Shown: positions 56,016-64,000 of the stretch, in pieces | Numbering within the stretch: position 1 is the first letter of the stretch | Layout of the letters: each line of letters starts with the position of its first letter | Position numbers and translations under genes: made by a program | NCBI GenBank assembly: GCA_029243545.1 | Contig: JAQWRV010000003.1 | Location: 1 to 64,000, forward strand | DNA from: Rhodospirillaceae bacterium | GTDB lineage: Bacteria; Pseudomonadota; Alphaproteobacteria; Rhodospirillales; Rhodospirillaceae | Direction: 5' to 3' | Length of the DNA stretch: 64,000 nucleotides | The notes under the pieces: model-generated | What the model saw: only the letters and a program-made list of their open reading frames with translations | Databases searched by the model: none | Told to the model about the DNA's origin: nothing

Positions 56016-56878
56016 TTCGCAGCCTTTATCTTGCAGCGCTCGTTCTGATGCAGGCGGCGACCCTGAGCGCTCAAACCTTATCGTTTCGATCTGACGATCC
56101 AGACCGGCCAATTGAGGTGTTTGCTGATCAGGGAATTGAATGGCAACAGGAGAACCGGCGTTTTATAGCGCGCGGATCAGCGCGTGCCATGCAAGGTGAC
56201 GTCGAAGTGTTAGCAGACGTACTAATCTCACATTACCGGGACAAAGATGATGGCGGCACAGATGTGTATCGTGTTGATGCTTTAGGAAACGTGACAATTC
56301 GATCAGCTGGCGAAACCGCGACCGGCTCAGCCGCCGTATACGACTTTGATCAAGCAGTCCTGGTTATAGAAGGCGCTCCCGTGCAGCTTGAAACGCCGGA
56401 TGGTCTCGTCACGGCCGAAGACACTATTCAGTATTGGGAGAAGGACAATGTTGCCGTCGCGGAAGGAAACGCTGTGGCGACCAAAGGAGATCAAACTTTA
56501 TATGCAGACACGTTAACGGCGCGATTCAAGGACAAACCCTCAGATGCGTCGGGGGCTGAAACGCTTAGCGGCGAACTGTCTCGCATAGAAGGCTATGGCA
56601 ATGTCAGGCTGGAAACGAAGAAGGACGTTATTCTGGGCGACAGGGGACGCTACGATCTTGATAGCGGAATCGCCACGCTCGATGGCAATGTTCGCCTCAC
56701 CAATGATCAGAATCAGTTGAGTGGCGGATTCGCTGTCGTGGACACCAATAAAGGTGTCAGTACGCTGTACTCAAGTGCCGCTGAAGCCGGGGTTCCAGGC
56801 CCCTCCAAAGCCCCTCGCGTCAAAGCGCTCATCGTGCCCCGTCCAAAAGGGGTCACGGAATCGCTAGAATCGGAGTAA
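56012..56878 (+). CDS. lptA: LPS transport periplasmic protein LptA
   Basis: The 288-residue protein has a signal peptide (SLYLAALVLMQAATLSAQ) and the LptA/OstA jellyroll (DDPDRPIEVFADQGIEWQQE, then FIARGSARAMQGDVEVLADV, and GNVRLETKKDVILGDRGRYD). It forms the periplasmic bridge for LPS. It is longer than E. coli LptA (185 residues), with a second OstA-like stretch, common in alphaproteobacteria. It overlaps lptC by 4 bases and is followed by lptB. Confidence 0.92.
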   Translation: MIRSLYLAALVLMQAATLSAQTLSFRSDDPDRPIEVFADQGIEWQQENRRFIARGSARAMQGDVEVLADVLISHYRDKDDGGTDVYRVDALGNVTIRSAGETATGSAAVYDFDQAVLVIEGAPVQLETPDGLVTAEDTIQYWEKDNVAVAEGNAVATKGDQTLYADTLTARFKDKPSDASGAETLSGELSRIEGYGNVRLETKKDVILGDRGRYDLDSGIATLDGNVRLTNDQNQLSGGFAVVDTNKGVSTLYSSAAEAGVPGPSKAPRVKALIVPRPKGVTESLESE

Positions 56879-56928
56879 AGTGTCCTTAAGCTGCCTGCGC
56901 TATAAGGTGAGTCTTGGGAAGGTATGGC

Positions 56929-57720
56929 ATGGTTCCGGATACGTTGAAAAACAGCGAACAGGCAACGGCGGGCGAAGAATCGCACATAACTCGGCCTGAA
57001 GAGGGCTTAAGAGTTGATAATCTGGGCAAGTCCTTTAAGGGGCGTCCGGTTCTTCGATCTGTCAGTTTGTCTGTTCATCGCGGTGAAGCAGTCGGCTTAC
57101 TTGGGCCAAATGGGGCTGGTAAGACCACTTCATTCTATTGTGTGACGGGGCTTATAAGCCCTGACGAAGGCAAGATTTACTTCGATGGTGAAAACATCAC
57201 CCCGTTACCTATGTATCGCAGGGCACGCCTTGGTATCGGCTATTTGCCCCAGGAGGCGTCGATCTTTCGCGGCATGAGTGTCGAGGCCAATATTCGCGCC
57301 GTCGCAGAGGTCATCGAATCTGATCGTGAGAAACAAGACGAGTTGGTTGAATCTCTCCTGGAGGAATTTAACGTAACTCATTTGCGACAGTCTCCGGCTT
57401 TATCCTTGTCCGGTGGTGAGCGCCGCCGTGTCGAGATCGCCCGGGCGCTGGCATCGCGCCCAAGCTTTCTCCTTCTGGACGAGCCTTTGGCTGGCATCGA
57501 CCCGATTGCTGTCGCCGATATCCGTGATCTGGTGTCGCATTTAAAGGATCGCGGTTTAGGCGTCCTCATTACCGATCACAATGTGCGCGAAACCCTCGAT
57601 ATTATCGACAGGGCCTACATCCTTCATGAAGGCTCAGTGTTGATGGAGGGCGCGCCTTCAGAAATCGTTGCACACGAGGGCGTGCGGCGCGTGTATCTGG
57701 GAGAACGGTTCAGTCTATAG
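56929..57720 (+). CDS. lptB: LPS export ABC ATPase LptB
   Basis: The 263-residue ATPase powers LPS extraction by LptFG. Walker A is GLLGPNGAGKTTSFYCVTGL, the Q-loop YLPQEASIFRGM, the signature LSGGERRRVEIARALA, Walker B FLLLDEPLAGIDP and the switch His in ITDHNVRETL. An N-terminal tail of about 30 residues precedes the core. ATG at 56929 has GGAAGG 6 bases upstream. rpoN follows after 22 bases. Confidence 0.95.
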   Translation: MVPDTLKNSEQATAGEESHITRPEEGLRVDNLGKSFKGRPVLRSVSLSVHRGEAVGLLGPNGAGKTTSFYCVTGLISPDEGKIYFDGENITPLPMYRRARLGIGYLPQEASIFRGMSVEANIRAVAEVIESDREKQDELVESLLEEFNVTHLRQSPALSLSGGERRRVEIARALASRPSFLLLDEPLAGIDPIAVADIRDLVSHLKDRGLGVLITDHNVRETLDIIDRAYILHEGSVLMEGAPSEIVAHEGVRRVYLGERFSL

Positions 57721-57742
57721 AACGGCTGAATTTAAAAACGGC

Positions 57743-59257
57743 ATGGCGCTCGGTCCACGTTTAGATCTTAGACTATCTCAAGGCTTAGTTATGACGCCGC
57801 AGTTGCAGCAAGCTATTCGCCTGCTTCAACTCTCTGCCGTTGATTTGGTTGACTACGTCGAAACTGAGCTCGAAGCCAACCCGTTGCTTGAGCGCGACGA
57901 CTCCGATGGTGGCAGTGCGCTTACCGAAGCCATGGGTAACGAAGATGATCGCTCGGAAGGAGGGGCGACGCTGGTCGACATAGTCGATGATCAATCAGAT
58001 GCGCCGCTTGATATTGATGAGGGCTTTACTGAAAACGACGCTGCGTTCGATACGGCGGCAGATGTGCCCGGAGATGCCGGTCCCGGCCCAGCTCTGCCGT
58101 GGTCGGGCGGTGGTCGATCCGATGATTTTCTTCCTGATCTCGAGCAAACACTATCAGAGGATGACGACCTTCGGGCCTGTCTTGAGCGGCAGTTAAGTCT
58201 ATCCATAAAGGGCCCGGTTGAACGACTCATCGGCATGGCTTTAATCGATAGCCTTGACGACAATGGTTACCTCATTGGAAACACCGAGTCCCTAGCCGAT
58301 CAGCTAGGGACCAAGACCAGTGATGTTGAGGCTGTCCTCGCGACCCTGCAAACGTTCGAACCGCCGGGGCTGTTCGCACGCGATCTAAAAGAATGCCTCG
58401 CTCTACAACTCAAAGACCGGAATCGCTTTGACCCGGCTATGGCCGCGCTGATTAAGCATCTCGGTATGCTTGCGAAACGTGATTTTCAGGGGTTGATGCG
58501 CCTATGTGGCGTCGACGCTGAAGATCTTGAAGAAATGATATCTGAGATTCGGGCGCTTGATCCTAAACCAGCCTTGAAGTTTGAGAGCGGTATCAGTCAA
58601 ACGGTAATCCCTGATGTAATAATGACGGCCTCATCGTCTGGAGGTTGGCGGGTTGAACTCAACAACGAAACGATGCCGCGCGTCCTCATTAACAACCAAT
58701 ACTTTGCGGAACTCAATAAGACAGCAGATTCAACGATTGAAAAAAAATTTGTTGCCGAGCAGTTTCAGTCGGCGACATGGCTTGTGCGTGCCCTAGAGCA
58801 GCGAGCAACGACCATATTAAAAGTTGCGACATCATTGGTTGCGAAGCAGGATGCTTTTTTCCGTAAAGGTGTGACGGAGCTCAAACCGTTGGTGTTGCGC
58901 GACGTTGCCGAGGAAGTAGATTTACATGAAAGCACCATCAGCCGTGTCACGGCGAATAAATACATTGCAACGCCGCGAGGAATATACGAGCTCAAGTACT
59001 TTTTTAGTCACGCCCTAACTGATGGTGTTGGCGGTGTGTCGACGTCTGTCGAGGCGGTGAGATACAGGATTAAGAAGATGATTGACGAAGAGTCGGCCGA
59101 CAATGTTCTATCGGACGACCAAGTTGTCGACCTCCTGCGCCGCGACAGAATTTCTGTGGCCCGAAGAACTGTAGCTAAGTATCGAGATTCATTGAAGATT
59201 CCGTCTTCTATACAAAGAAGGCGGGAAAAGACTCGTGGCCTCTCTGTGACCTCTTGA
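57743..59257 (+). CDS. rpoN: RNA polymerase sigma-54 factor
   Basis: The 504-residue sigma factor has region I with the Gln-rich helix LSQGLVMTPQLQQAIRLLQL, an acidic region II (about residues 50-120, with many Asp), the core-binding domain, a helix-turn-helix, and the RpoN box ARRTVAKYRDSLKIPSS near the C terminus. It needs AAA+ activators to open promoters. The start is ATG at 57743; the earlier open frame overlaps lptB. The lptB-rpoN order is conserved. Confidence 0.96.
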   Translation: MALGPRLDLRLSQGLVMTPQLQQAIRLLQLSAVDLVDYVETELEANPLLERDDSDGGSALTEAMGNEDDRSEGGATLVDIVDDQSDAPLDIDEGFTENDAAFDTAADVPGDAGPGPALPWSGGGRSDDFLPDLEQTLSEDDDLRACLERQLSLSIKGPVERLIGMALIDSLDDNGYLIGNTESLADQLGTKTSDVEAVLATLQTFEPPGLFARDLKECLALQLKDRNRFDPAMAALIKHLGMLAKRDFQGLMRLCGVDAEDLEEMISEIRALDPKPALKFESGISQTVIPDVIMTASSSGGWRVELNNETMPRVLINNQYFAELNKTADSTIEKKFVAEQFQSATWLVRALEQRATTILKVATSLVAKQDAFFRKGVTELKPLVLRDVAEEVDLHESTISRVTANKYIATPRGIYELKYFFSHALTDGVGGVSTSVEAVRYRIKKMIDEESADNVLSDDQVVDLLRRDRISVARRTVAKYRDSLKIPSSIQRRREKTRGLSVTS

Positions 59258-59555
59258 AGGCCCTTTCTTGACTCGGGAAATCGACCTGCATATGGTTCGC
59301 CGCCTCACGTGAGCGGGCCCTTAAAACAGATGCCCAGAGTATCCAAAACCTTGGTGCTATTAGCCGCGTAGCGCACAGGTAACGCGTGAAATAGTAAAGA
59401 CAAACGCGGACATATCGTCGACCTAATAAACAACGGTTTGGGAGACATCCCGTCGATTAAGTCACGGCATTTTGTGACCACTAAGTCTCTTAGATGCGTT
59501 AGTCGCTCTAACGTGATTTAAAAAGTAATTGATAAGCACGGGATTGAAGACAAGT
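59258..59555. other. Gap between rpoN and ptsN without hpf
   Basis: These 298 bases hold no supported gene. In most proteobacteria the hibernation factor gene hpf (yhbH) lies here between rpoN and ptsN. No reading frame or residue pattern of it was found on either strand. Confidence 0.5.
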
Positions 59556-60014
59556 ATGGAAATTAGCGACCTTCTTAAGCCGGATGCAGTGCTTACACTG
59601 AAGGCATCAAGTAAGAAGCAGGCTTTGCAAGAGTTGGCCAAGCATGCAGCGCAGATTACCGAGATTGGCGAACGCAAAATATTCGACACGTTGCTGGAAA
59701 GAGAGCGTCTGGGTACAACCGGCGTTGGCAACGGCATCGCAATACCTCACGGCAAGCTAGCTGAACTGTCATCGCTGCACGGTGTGTTTGCGAGATTGCA
59801 TAAACCAATCGACTTTGAGGCGATCGATGACCTGCCGGTTGATCTGATTTTTCTACTCTTGGCACCAGAGCAATCCGGTGCAGATCATTTAAAAGCGTTG
59901 GCGCGCGTGTCCCGGCTTCTTCGTGATACAGTGACGTGCGATAAACTCCGAGGCGCTACAAACACTGATGGTCTGTACATGTTGTTAACGCAGTCAGAAG
60001 CGCAGGCTGCGTAA
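59556..60014 (+). CDS. ptsN: PTS IIA-like nitrogen regulatory protein
   Basis: The 152-residue EIIA-Ntr protein is phosphorylated at the His in TGVGNGIAIPHGKL. It controls nitrogen, potassium and stress circuits through its phosphorylation state. It has the full PTS_EIIA type 2 fold (LFARLHKPIDFEAIDD-like HGVFARLHKPIDFEAID, then LIFLLLAPEQSGADHLKAL). ATG at 59556 gives the usual N terminus MEISDLLKPDAVLTL. Its position behind rpoN is typical. Confidence 0.94.
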   Translation: MEISDLLKPDAVLTLKASSKKQALQELAKHAAQITEIGERKIFDTLLERERLGTTGVGNGIAIPHGKLAELSSLHGVFARLHKPIDFEAIDDLPVDLIFLLLAPEQSGADHLKALARVSRLLRDTVTCDKLRGATNTDGLYMLLTQSEAQAA

Positions 60015-60046
60015 TACCGGTCTGGCGTCTTGGCACTAAAGTTTTT

Positions 60047-60661
60047 TCAGTTAGCTGATGTTTCGAAAGCCGCATGGGCTTGAGCGATGCGCATGCCGAC
60101 GGTCACCCAGCACATTCCAATAAATATCAAAGACGTTGGAACGAACGCGTTGGGGCATAGACAAACGAAGACAAAGAACAGGATTGTCTCTTTTCCTTCG
60201 GCCAATCCTCCAGAATAGAAGAAGGGTTTCTTGCCGCGAATTTGAGTCTCAACGCCGCGGTTGGCGGCGATGATTGCGTAGGCGAGAAAAGAGGCGCCGG
60301 TGCCGACAAAGCTGGCGATAAGAGCGGCCTCAACTAAGGCATTTCCTGATTCAGCAAACGCAAACCCAAGTACCACCACCGCGTAAAAAATGAAGTCGAG
60401 TACGATATCTAGATATGCACCGGAATCGGTCTTATGCGTGGCCCGAGCAATGGCGCAATCAAGCCCGTCGGCGAGACGGTTCAAGAGGATAAACACCAAC
60501 GCCACGCCATAGTAATCGAGCGCTATGGCTGGTAGGGCGCAGACCCCAAGTACAAACCCGCCAATTGAAACCGAGTTGGCGCTCAAGCCTTGCCTGGCAA
60601 AATACTGTCCTGCCCAGTTGATTGGAGGCGCAATCAATCGCACCATTACAGGATCGAGCAT
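60047..60661 (-). CDS. CDP-alcohol phosphatidyltransferase family membrane protein with altered motif
   Basis: The 204-residue protein has six or so membrane helices and the family motif D-x2-D-G-x2-A-R-x(7 or 8)-G-x3-D-x3-D. Here it reads ADGLDCAIAR, then GAYLDIVLD. The four Asp and the Arg are kept, but the first Gly is Cys. It would transfer a phosphoalcohol group from a CDP-activated donor. The substrate is unknown and activity is uncertain because of the changed Gly. It lies convergent with ptsN, 32 bases away. Confidence 0.75.
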   Translation of the reverse strand: MLDPVMVRLIAPPINWAGQYFARQGLSANSVSIGGFVLGVCALPAIALDYYGVALVFILLNRLADGLDCAIARATHKTDSGAYLDIVLDFIFYAVVVLGFAFAESGNALVEAALIASFVGTGASFLAYAIIAANRGVETQIRGKKPFFYSGGLAEGKETILFFVFVCLCPNAFVPTSLIFIGMCWVTVGMRIAQAHAAFETSAN

Positions 60662-60804
60662 AGGTTAAACCCGGGATCATTAAGGCTATGGCCGCCAAGA
60701 CCGACCCCACCATACCAAAGCTTGCGCTCAGGCTTGGGCTCACCCTCACAGTGGCCGCGTTGAGCGGGCCCGTATAAGAAGGCGGTCCTTGACGACATTC
60801 AGGT

Positions 60805-61031
60805 TTATGAAGCGCACAAAACTAGGGATTCGTCACCACAATGGAACAGTACCTCATCACCCCCAACGTCTGACGCCATCTGTCAGTTTGCGAGCACACG
60901 GGAGTGTGCGGGCCCCGATGGGCTATGGCCCAGCCGCAAACGCGCTCCGCCAAATAGCACCAACGATCCAAGTCAGCGACATTAGTAATGGCCTCCTTCC
61001 AACCGCCATCAACATCAAGAGCCGCGTCCAT
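60805..61031 (-). pseudogene. Decayed duplicate of the neighbouring VOC gene
   Basis: From the ATG at 61031 the product GGWKEAITNVADLDRWCYLA, then ERVCGWAIAHRG, aligns with the start of the intact VOC protein (GWQEAVTSVRDLDKWIEDLD, then YIAGWSLAHRG). After HRG one base is missing: 8 bases stand where the intact copy has 9. In the shifted frame the match resumes (SRVLAN, then QMASDVGGDEVLFHC against SRMLRAWHLPAGAEVEEAVV), with a TGA replacing the Trp TGG. The region ends at a TAA at 60805-60807. It is therefore a frameshifted, nonsense-mutated and truncated remnant lying directly behind the intact gene. Confidence 0.8.
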
Positions 61032-61046
61032 TGCATGTATCCCCTG

Positions 61047-62000
61047 CTAGCCAGATGTCTGAATCAGTTCGATCATCACGCCATCCGGTGTGCGTATTGT
61101 GCAGAGGAGCACCTCACCAAGCGGCGGCAAAGTCACGGTCGTAGGTTCAACAAAGAGATCAATACCCGCAGCTCGTATAGTAGCTACCTGGTTTGCCAGA
61201 TCGTCAACGGGCCAGCGCAGGGCCAGATGCCCTAAATTCGGAGGAACGGCCTTATCGCCGTAATGCTGGCCTTCAAAGCCAGTCCATTGAACCAATTCAA
61301 CCTGGCCGTACTCACCTTCTGCCGCGTGGGCGATGGCAACGTGTTTTGGATTTACGCCGACCATATTGTCGGGGATGCCAAAGTTGTTACAGGAAAGACT
61401 GATCGTGCCCGAGAACCAACTGTTCCATCCCAAGGCATCCGCATAAAAGCATTCTGTTTGCTCCTTGTTGCGCACCATCTGCTGACCGTTAAACGGAGGC
61501 CCTGCTTTTAGAAACGGAAAGGGTTCGGCAGGAGTGGGTTTTAGCGGCTGATACAGGCCGAAGTTGCATCCATCTGGACCACGCAGAACCACATTGAGCA
61601 GTTCACGGCCGCCAAACTCCATCACCACAGGGTCGTGATGAGCAGACCACCACCGCTCCTGCGCGCGCTGAAAAGCGGCCTGTGTATCCGCTGAGTACAG
61701 GAGGATGGAAAACAGGCCACCGGTTTCCCAAGGTTGCCCACTGGACCGTATTTGCGTCTGAGCAATGCCTTTGAACGAGACCAACCGGAGCCAGCGTTTG
61801 GGGTCTCCCCGGCAAATAACAACAGCTTCTTCTACTTCTGCGCCCGCTGGCAGGTGCCAGGCACGCAGCATCCGCGAATCCATGGCGCCACGGTGAGCCA
61901 ACGACCAACCTGCAATGTAGTCTAAGTCCTCAATCCACTTGTCGAGGTCTCGAACACTGGTGACCGCTTCCTGCCACCCGCTGCCTGGATTGAATTGCAT
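61047..62000 (-). CDS. VOC (glyoxalase/dioxygenase) superfamily protein
   Basis: The 317-residue protein has the look of two or more betaalphabetabetabeta modules of the vicinal-oxygen-chelate fold: GLFSILLYSADTQAAFQRAQ, then RELLNVVLRGPDGCNFGLYQ, and late HLALRWPVDDLANQVATIRA with LCTIRTPDGVMIELIQTSG. The end TPDGVMIELIQ is the typical VOC end with a metal-binding Glu. Substrate unknown. A decayed duplicate of its first third lies just downstream, and another VOC gene (63219) is close by. Confidence 0.8.
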   Translation of the reverse strand: MQFNPGSGWQEAVTSVRDLDKWIEDLDYIAGWSLAHRGAMDSRMLRAWHLPAGAEVEEAVVICRGDPKRWLRLVSFKGIAQTQIRSSGQPWETGGLFSILLYSADTQAAFQRAQERWWSAHHDPVVMEFGGRELLNVVLRGPDGCNFGLYQPLKPTPAEPFPFLKAGPPFNGQQMVRNKEQTECFYADALGWNSWFSGTISLSCNNFGIPDNMVGVNPKHVAIAHAAEGEYGQVELVQWTGFEGQHYGDKAVPPNLGHLALRWPVDDLANQVATIRAAGIDLFVEPTTVTLPPLGEVLLCTIRTPDGVMIELIQTSG

Positions 62001-62106
62001 GCCACCCCCTGCCGACTTTTGTTGCAGTGTGACGGGTCTCTCAGCCAGGATCGATCCCTTTTTTGTTGGGCTCTGCGGCGTTAGGGTGGCTTAACTGTAT
62101 GAGAAA

Positions 62107-63222
62107 GTGATCGTGTACTCTTCGTTTTCCAGTGCACCCAATGAACCGCGTGAACCTGAATCCCAGCCACCGCTAGAGCGGGCTGGGTTCAAGCCCATTG
62201 CGTTATCTCTTGGTGTGGGTGCAGTTGGTGGGGCCGTGTTTTCCGCGCTGTCAGTGCCGTTGGCATGGATGCTCGGGCCCATGATCGTCAATATCGTCGC
62301 TTCAGTGCGGGGAGTGCCGGTGCTCGTGCCCCACAGTGCGCGGGCGGCGACACTCTGCATCGTTGGTGTTTTTCTCGGCGGTTCGTTCTCCCCCGACCTG
62401 ATGTCGCGTCTCGGTGAGTGGGCTTTGAGCCTGCTCATGATGGTGGCATTTATTCCACTGATTACCCTGATTGCCAGCATTTATTATCATAAGCTTGCCG
62501 GGTTCGATGGCCTAACCGCTATGTTCTCTGGCACGCCGGGCACGCTGACCGCCATGGTCATCATTGGCGGCGAATCGGGTGCTGATGAACGGATGATTGC
62601 GCTGACTCAGGGCCTGCGAGTCGTGATCGTTGTGTTTCTGATGCCGCTTGTCGTCGTTGCCGTAACAGCAGCCGGGCCCCTATCAACCAACATCTTGCCT
62701 GAGGGCGGGCCTTTTCTGTGGCGTGATGGTGCTTTGCTGTTGGCGGCGGCATTGACAGGCTTCGGCCTGGCCCGTGTCCTTAAATTACCGGCGTCAGCCA
62801 TGACGGGATCGATGTTGGCCTCTGCTGCACTTTATCTCAGCGGCCTTGTGCACTGGCGGCCGCCAGATGCGGCCCTTTGGGTTTGTCTGTGGGTTCTCGG
62901 ATCGGCGATCGGTTCCCGGTTTTCCACTGTGCCGCCCCGTACCTTTTTTAAGGTCAGCCGTCATGCCGTCGTTGCGACGGCGGTGGTCATCCTTATTTCA
63001 GCGGCATTCGCATTGTTGGTTAGTCAGTTGACCGGCATGGCCTACATGACGGCGCTTCTCTCTTTCACGCCGGGCGGTGTTGCTGAAATGTGCTTGATCG
63101 CTATCGCTTTTGATATTGATCCCGCGACCGTCGCAATTCATCACCTGGTGAGAATCGTAGTCCTCATTACTGCGGCGCCGTTTGCCGCGTTGTGGCTGAA
63201 AGCACGTCAAATCCAAATTTAG
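62107..63222 (+). CDS. AbrB family membrane protein
   Basis: The 371-residue polytopic membrane protein matches the AbrB family (named from a duplicated membrane domain; often mis-annotated as an AbrB regulator or ammonia monooxygenase). It has about ten helices in two related halves, each with a FSGTPGTLTAMVIIGGESGA-type or SFTPGGVAEMCLIAIAF-type GG loop. Such proteins may transport organic acids, but the function is not established. The GTG start at 62107 is tentative. Confidence 0.78.
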   Translation: MIVYSSFSSAPNEPREPESQPPLERAGFKPIALSLGVGAVGGAVFSALSVPLAWMLGPMIVNIVASVRGVPVLVPHSARAATLCIVGVFLGGSFSPDLMSRLGEWALSLLMMVAFIPLITLIASIYYHKLAGFDGLTAMFSGTPGTLTAMVIIGGESGADERMIALTQGLRVVIVVFLMPLVVVAVTAAGPLSTNILPEGGPFLWRDGALLLAAALTGFGLARVLKLPASAMTGSMLASAALYLSGLVHWRPPDAALWVCLWVLGSAIGSRFSTVPPRTFFKVSRHAVVATAVVILISAAFALLVSQLTGMAYMTALLSFTPGGVAEMCLIAIAFDIDPATVAIHHLVRIVVLITAAPFAALWLKARQIQI

Positions 63223-64000
63223 CTTCGAGACTTTCCCCAGGCCGTGCGTGCTGCGCGATCTTCAATGCGATGGGTGCGGGTGTCGTCGGGGTCGTAGGCT
63301 TTGCGCTCCTGAAATCCAAACACATGCCCTTCCGGGTCCGCGTAGTAATTTAGCGAACCTGCTCCGAGGGTCAGTTCATTGACGATAGGGACTTTTGCGT
63401 CCGCCATAGCGCTGGTGAATCCGTCAAACCCGTAACCCCGTAGAATCCAGACATCGGGCAATTCTTTTCTATCTTTTGCGACCTCTCTGGATGAACCGCC
63501 CGGACACAATTCCAAAGATGTCGTTCCGCCTAAATGGAGACTCACGCCATTTGCCCCGTTGTCTTCTAAGAGGTCTAATCCGACGGTGCGGCAATAAAAC
63601 GGGACCAGCCCATGTGGATTCACAACATGGATCCGGAGCCAACCGATACCTTGTATGTCAGTGGGCATGGGTTGGGTGTCGGGTAAGGCAACAGTCCCTT
63701 CGCGCCAATTCCGATCCGCTTCGATATCTGGTGCTAAATCAGAGCCTGCTGTCGGTGCGCGGATGCCAGCAATAAAACCGTCGGGATCTGCAAAATAAAT
63801 TGTTTCATCGCCGGGTTCGGACGCTGGGATGAACCGTGTGCCGGCTTGCTCAAGCCGTGTCTTCACAGCTTCAAGATTGCGAACCCTAAATATGGGAATA
63901 ACTTCGGCGTCTTCAATCTTTGCGACCGGGGGATGGGGATTGCCCAGCCAGATGGTTTCCAGCGCTGAATAATTGCCCATCCAGACCATGATATTCCGGG
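63219..64000 (-). CDS. VOC superfamily protein, partial at the N terminus
   Basis: The frame continues beyond the window; 256 residues are visible from the first Met at 63989. Two VOC modules can be seen. The first ends ETIYFADPDGFIAGIRAP, the second runs from GWLRIHVVNPHGLVPFYCRT to SLNYYADPEGHVFGFQERKA. The missing part should hold the first beta-strand and metal ligand of module 1. Substrate unknown. It overlaps the AbrB family gene by 4 bases, convergently. Confidence 0.8.
   Translation of the reverse strand, partial: RNIMVWMGNYSALETIWLGNPHPPVAKIEDAEVIPIFRVRNLEAVKTRLEQAGTRFIPASEPGDETIYFADPDGFIAGIRAPTAGSDLAPDIEADRNWREGTVALPDTQPMPTDIQGIGWLRIHVVNPHGLVPFYCRTVGLDLLEDNGANGVSLHLGGTTSLELCPGGSSREVAKDRKELPDVWILRGYGFDGFTSAMADAKVPIVNELTLGAGSLNYYADPEGHVFGFQERKAYDPDDTRTHRIEDRAARTAWGKSRS

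Noticed and set aside
60459-60749. A minus-strand frame of 96 codons upstream of the CDP-alcohol gene
   Set aside because: It overlaps the start of the phosphotransferase gene in another frame and has a composition typical of a shadow frame.

Overview
The window reads as a chromosomal segment of an alphaproteobacterium, probably a Rhodospirillales-like or uncultivated marine lineage. The evidence is gene order and content: rpsF-rpsR-rplI followed by dnaB-alr-mlaEF-radA-cvpA-purF, fabD-fabG-acpP-fabF-mltG-yicC-gmk, kdsD-lptC-lptA-lptB-rpoN-ptsN, guaB-rsmB-guaA, and a DUF2794-type gene, a family I know only from alphaproteobacteria. Coding density is high, many genes overlap by 1 to 4 bases, and most of the window is housekeeping sequence.

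Layout. (1) 1-354: the last bases of a large serine recombinase gene run into the 3' end of a tRNA-Gln(CTG) gene, so an integrated element probably ends here. (2) 593-9018: an MFS transporter, an alpha/beta hydrolase, a Ppx/GppA phosphatase with rlmE, then guaB, rsmB and guaA. (3) 9207-18842: an accessory block with a TonB-dependent receptor divergent from a PhoX-like protein, then two paralogous methyltransferases flanking a Tat-type exported protein, a 32-codon membrane-peptide gene with its own ribosome binding site and terminator, a DUF2794 gene and a small lipoprotein. (4) 18894-22543: a YfgM-like protein, bamB and der. (5) 22540-34412, nearly all on the minus strand: amidohydrolase, SDR, purF, cvpA, radA, mlaF, mlaE, alr, dnaB and the S6/S18/L9 operon. 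(6) 34649-45029: fatty acid synthesis genes, mltG, yicC, gmk and an RND efflux pair. (7) 45038-53195: gloB, a proXWV-type transporter, an orphan TAXI binding protein, an M17 peptidase, uppP and an NDUFA9-like reductase with a structured leader. (8) 53421-60014: tRNA-Leu(CAG), an RNase D-like exonuclease, the LPS export genes, rpoN and ptsN. (9) 60047-64000: a CDP-alcohol phosphotransferase with an altered motif, a decayed VOC pseudogene beside its intact paralog, an AbrB-type membrane protein and a partial VOC gene.

How the parts fit. Several blocks are functional units: guanine nucleotide synthesis (guaB, guaA), fatty acid elongation around acpP, outer-membrane building (bamB, LptABC, kdsD for the Kdo branch, mlaEF) and the ribosomal protein operon joined to the replicative helicase. 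The best candidate for an undescribed system is the 9.2-17.8 kb block. Its receptor, two secreted proteins and two unusual methyltransferases lie together, and related TTACAAA/TTTGTAA inverted repeats occur both in the receptor/PhoX intergenic region and upstream of the 32-codon gene. What it does is unknown; all calls rest on reading the sequence without database searches.
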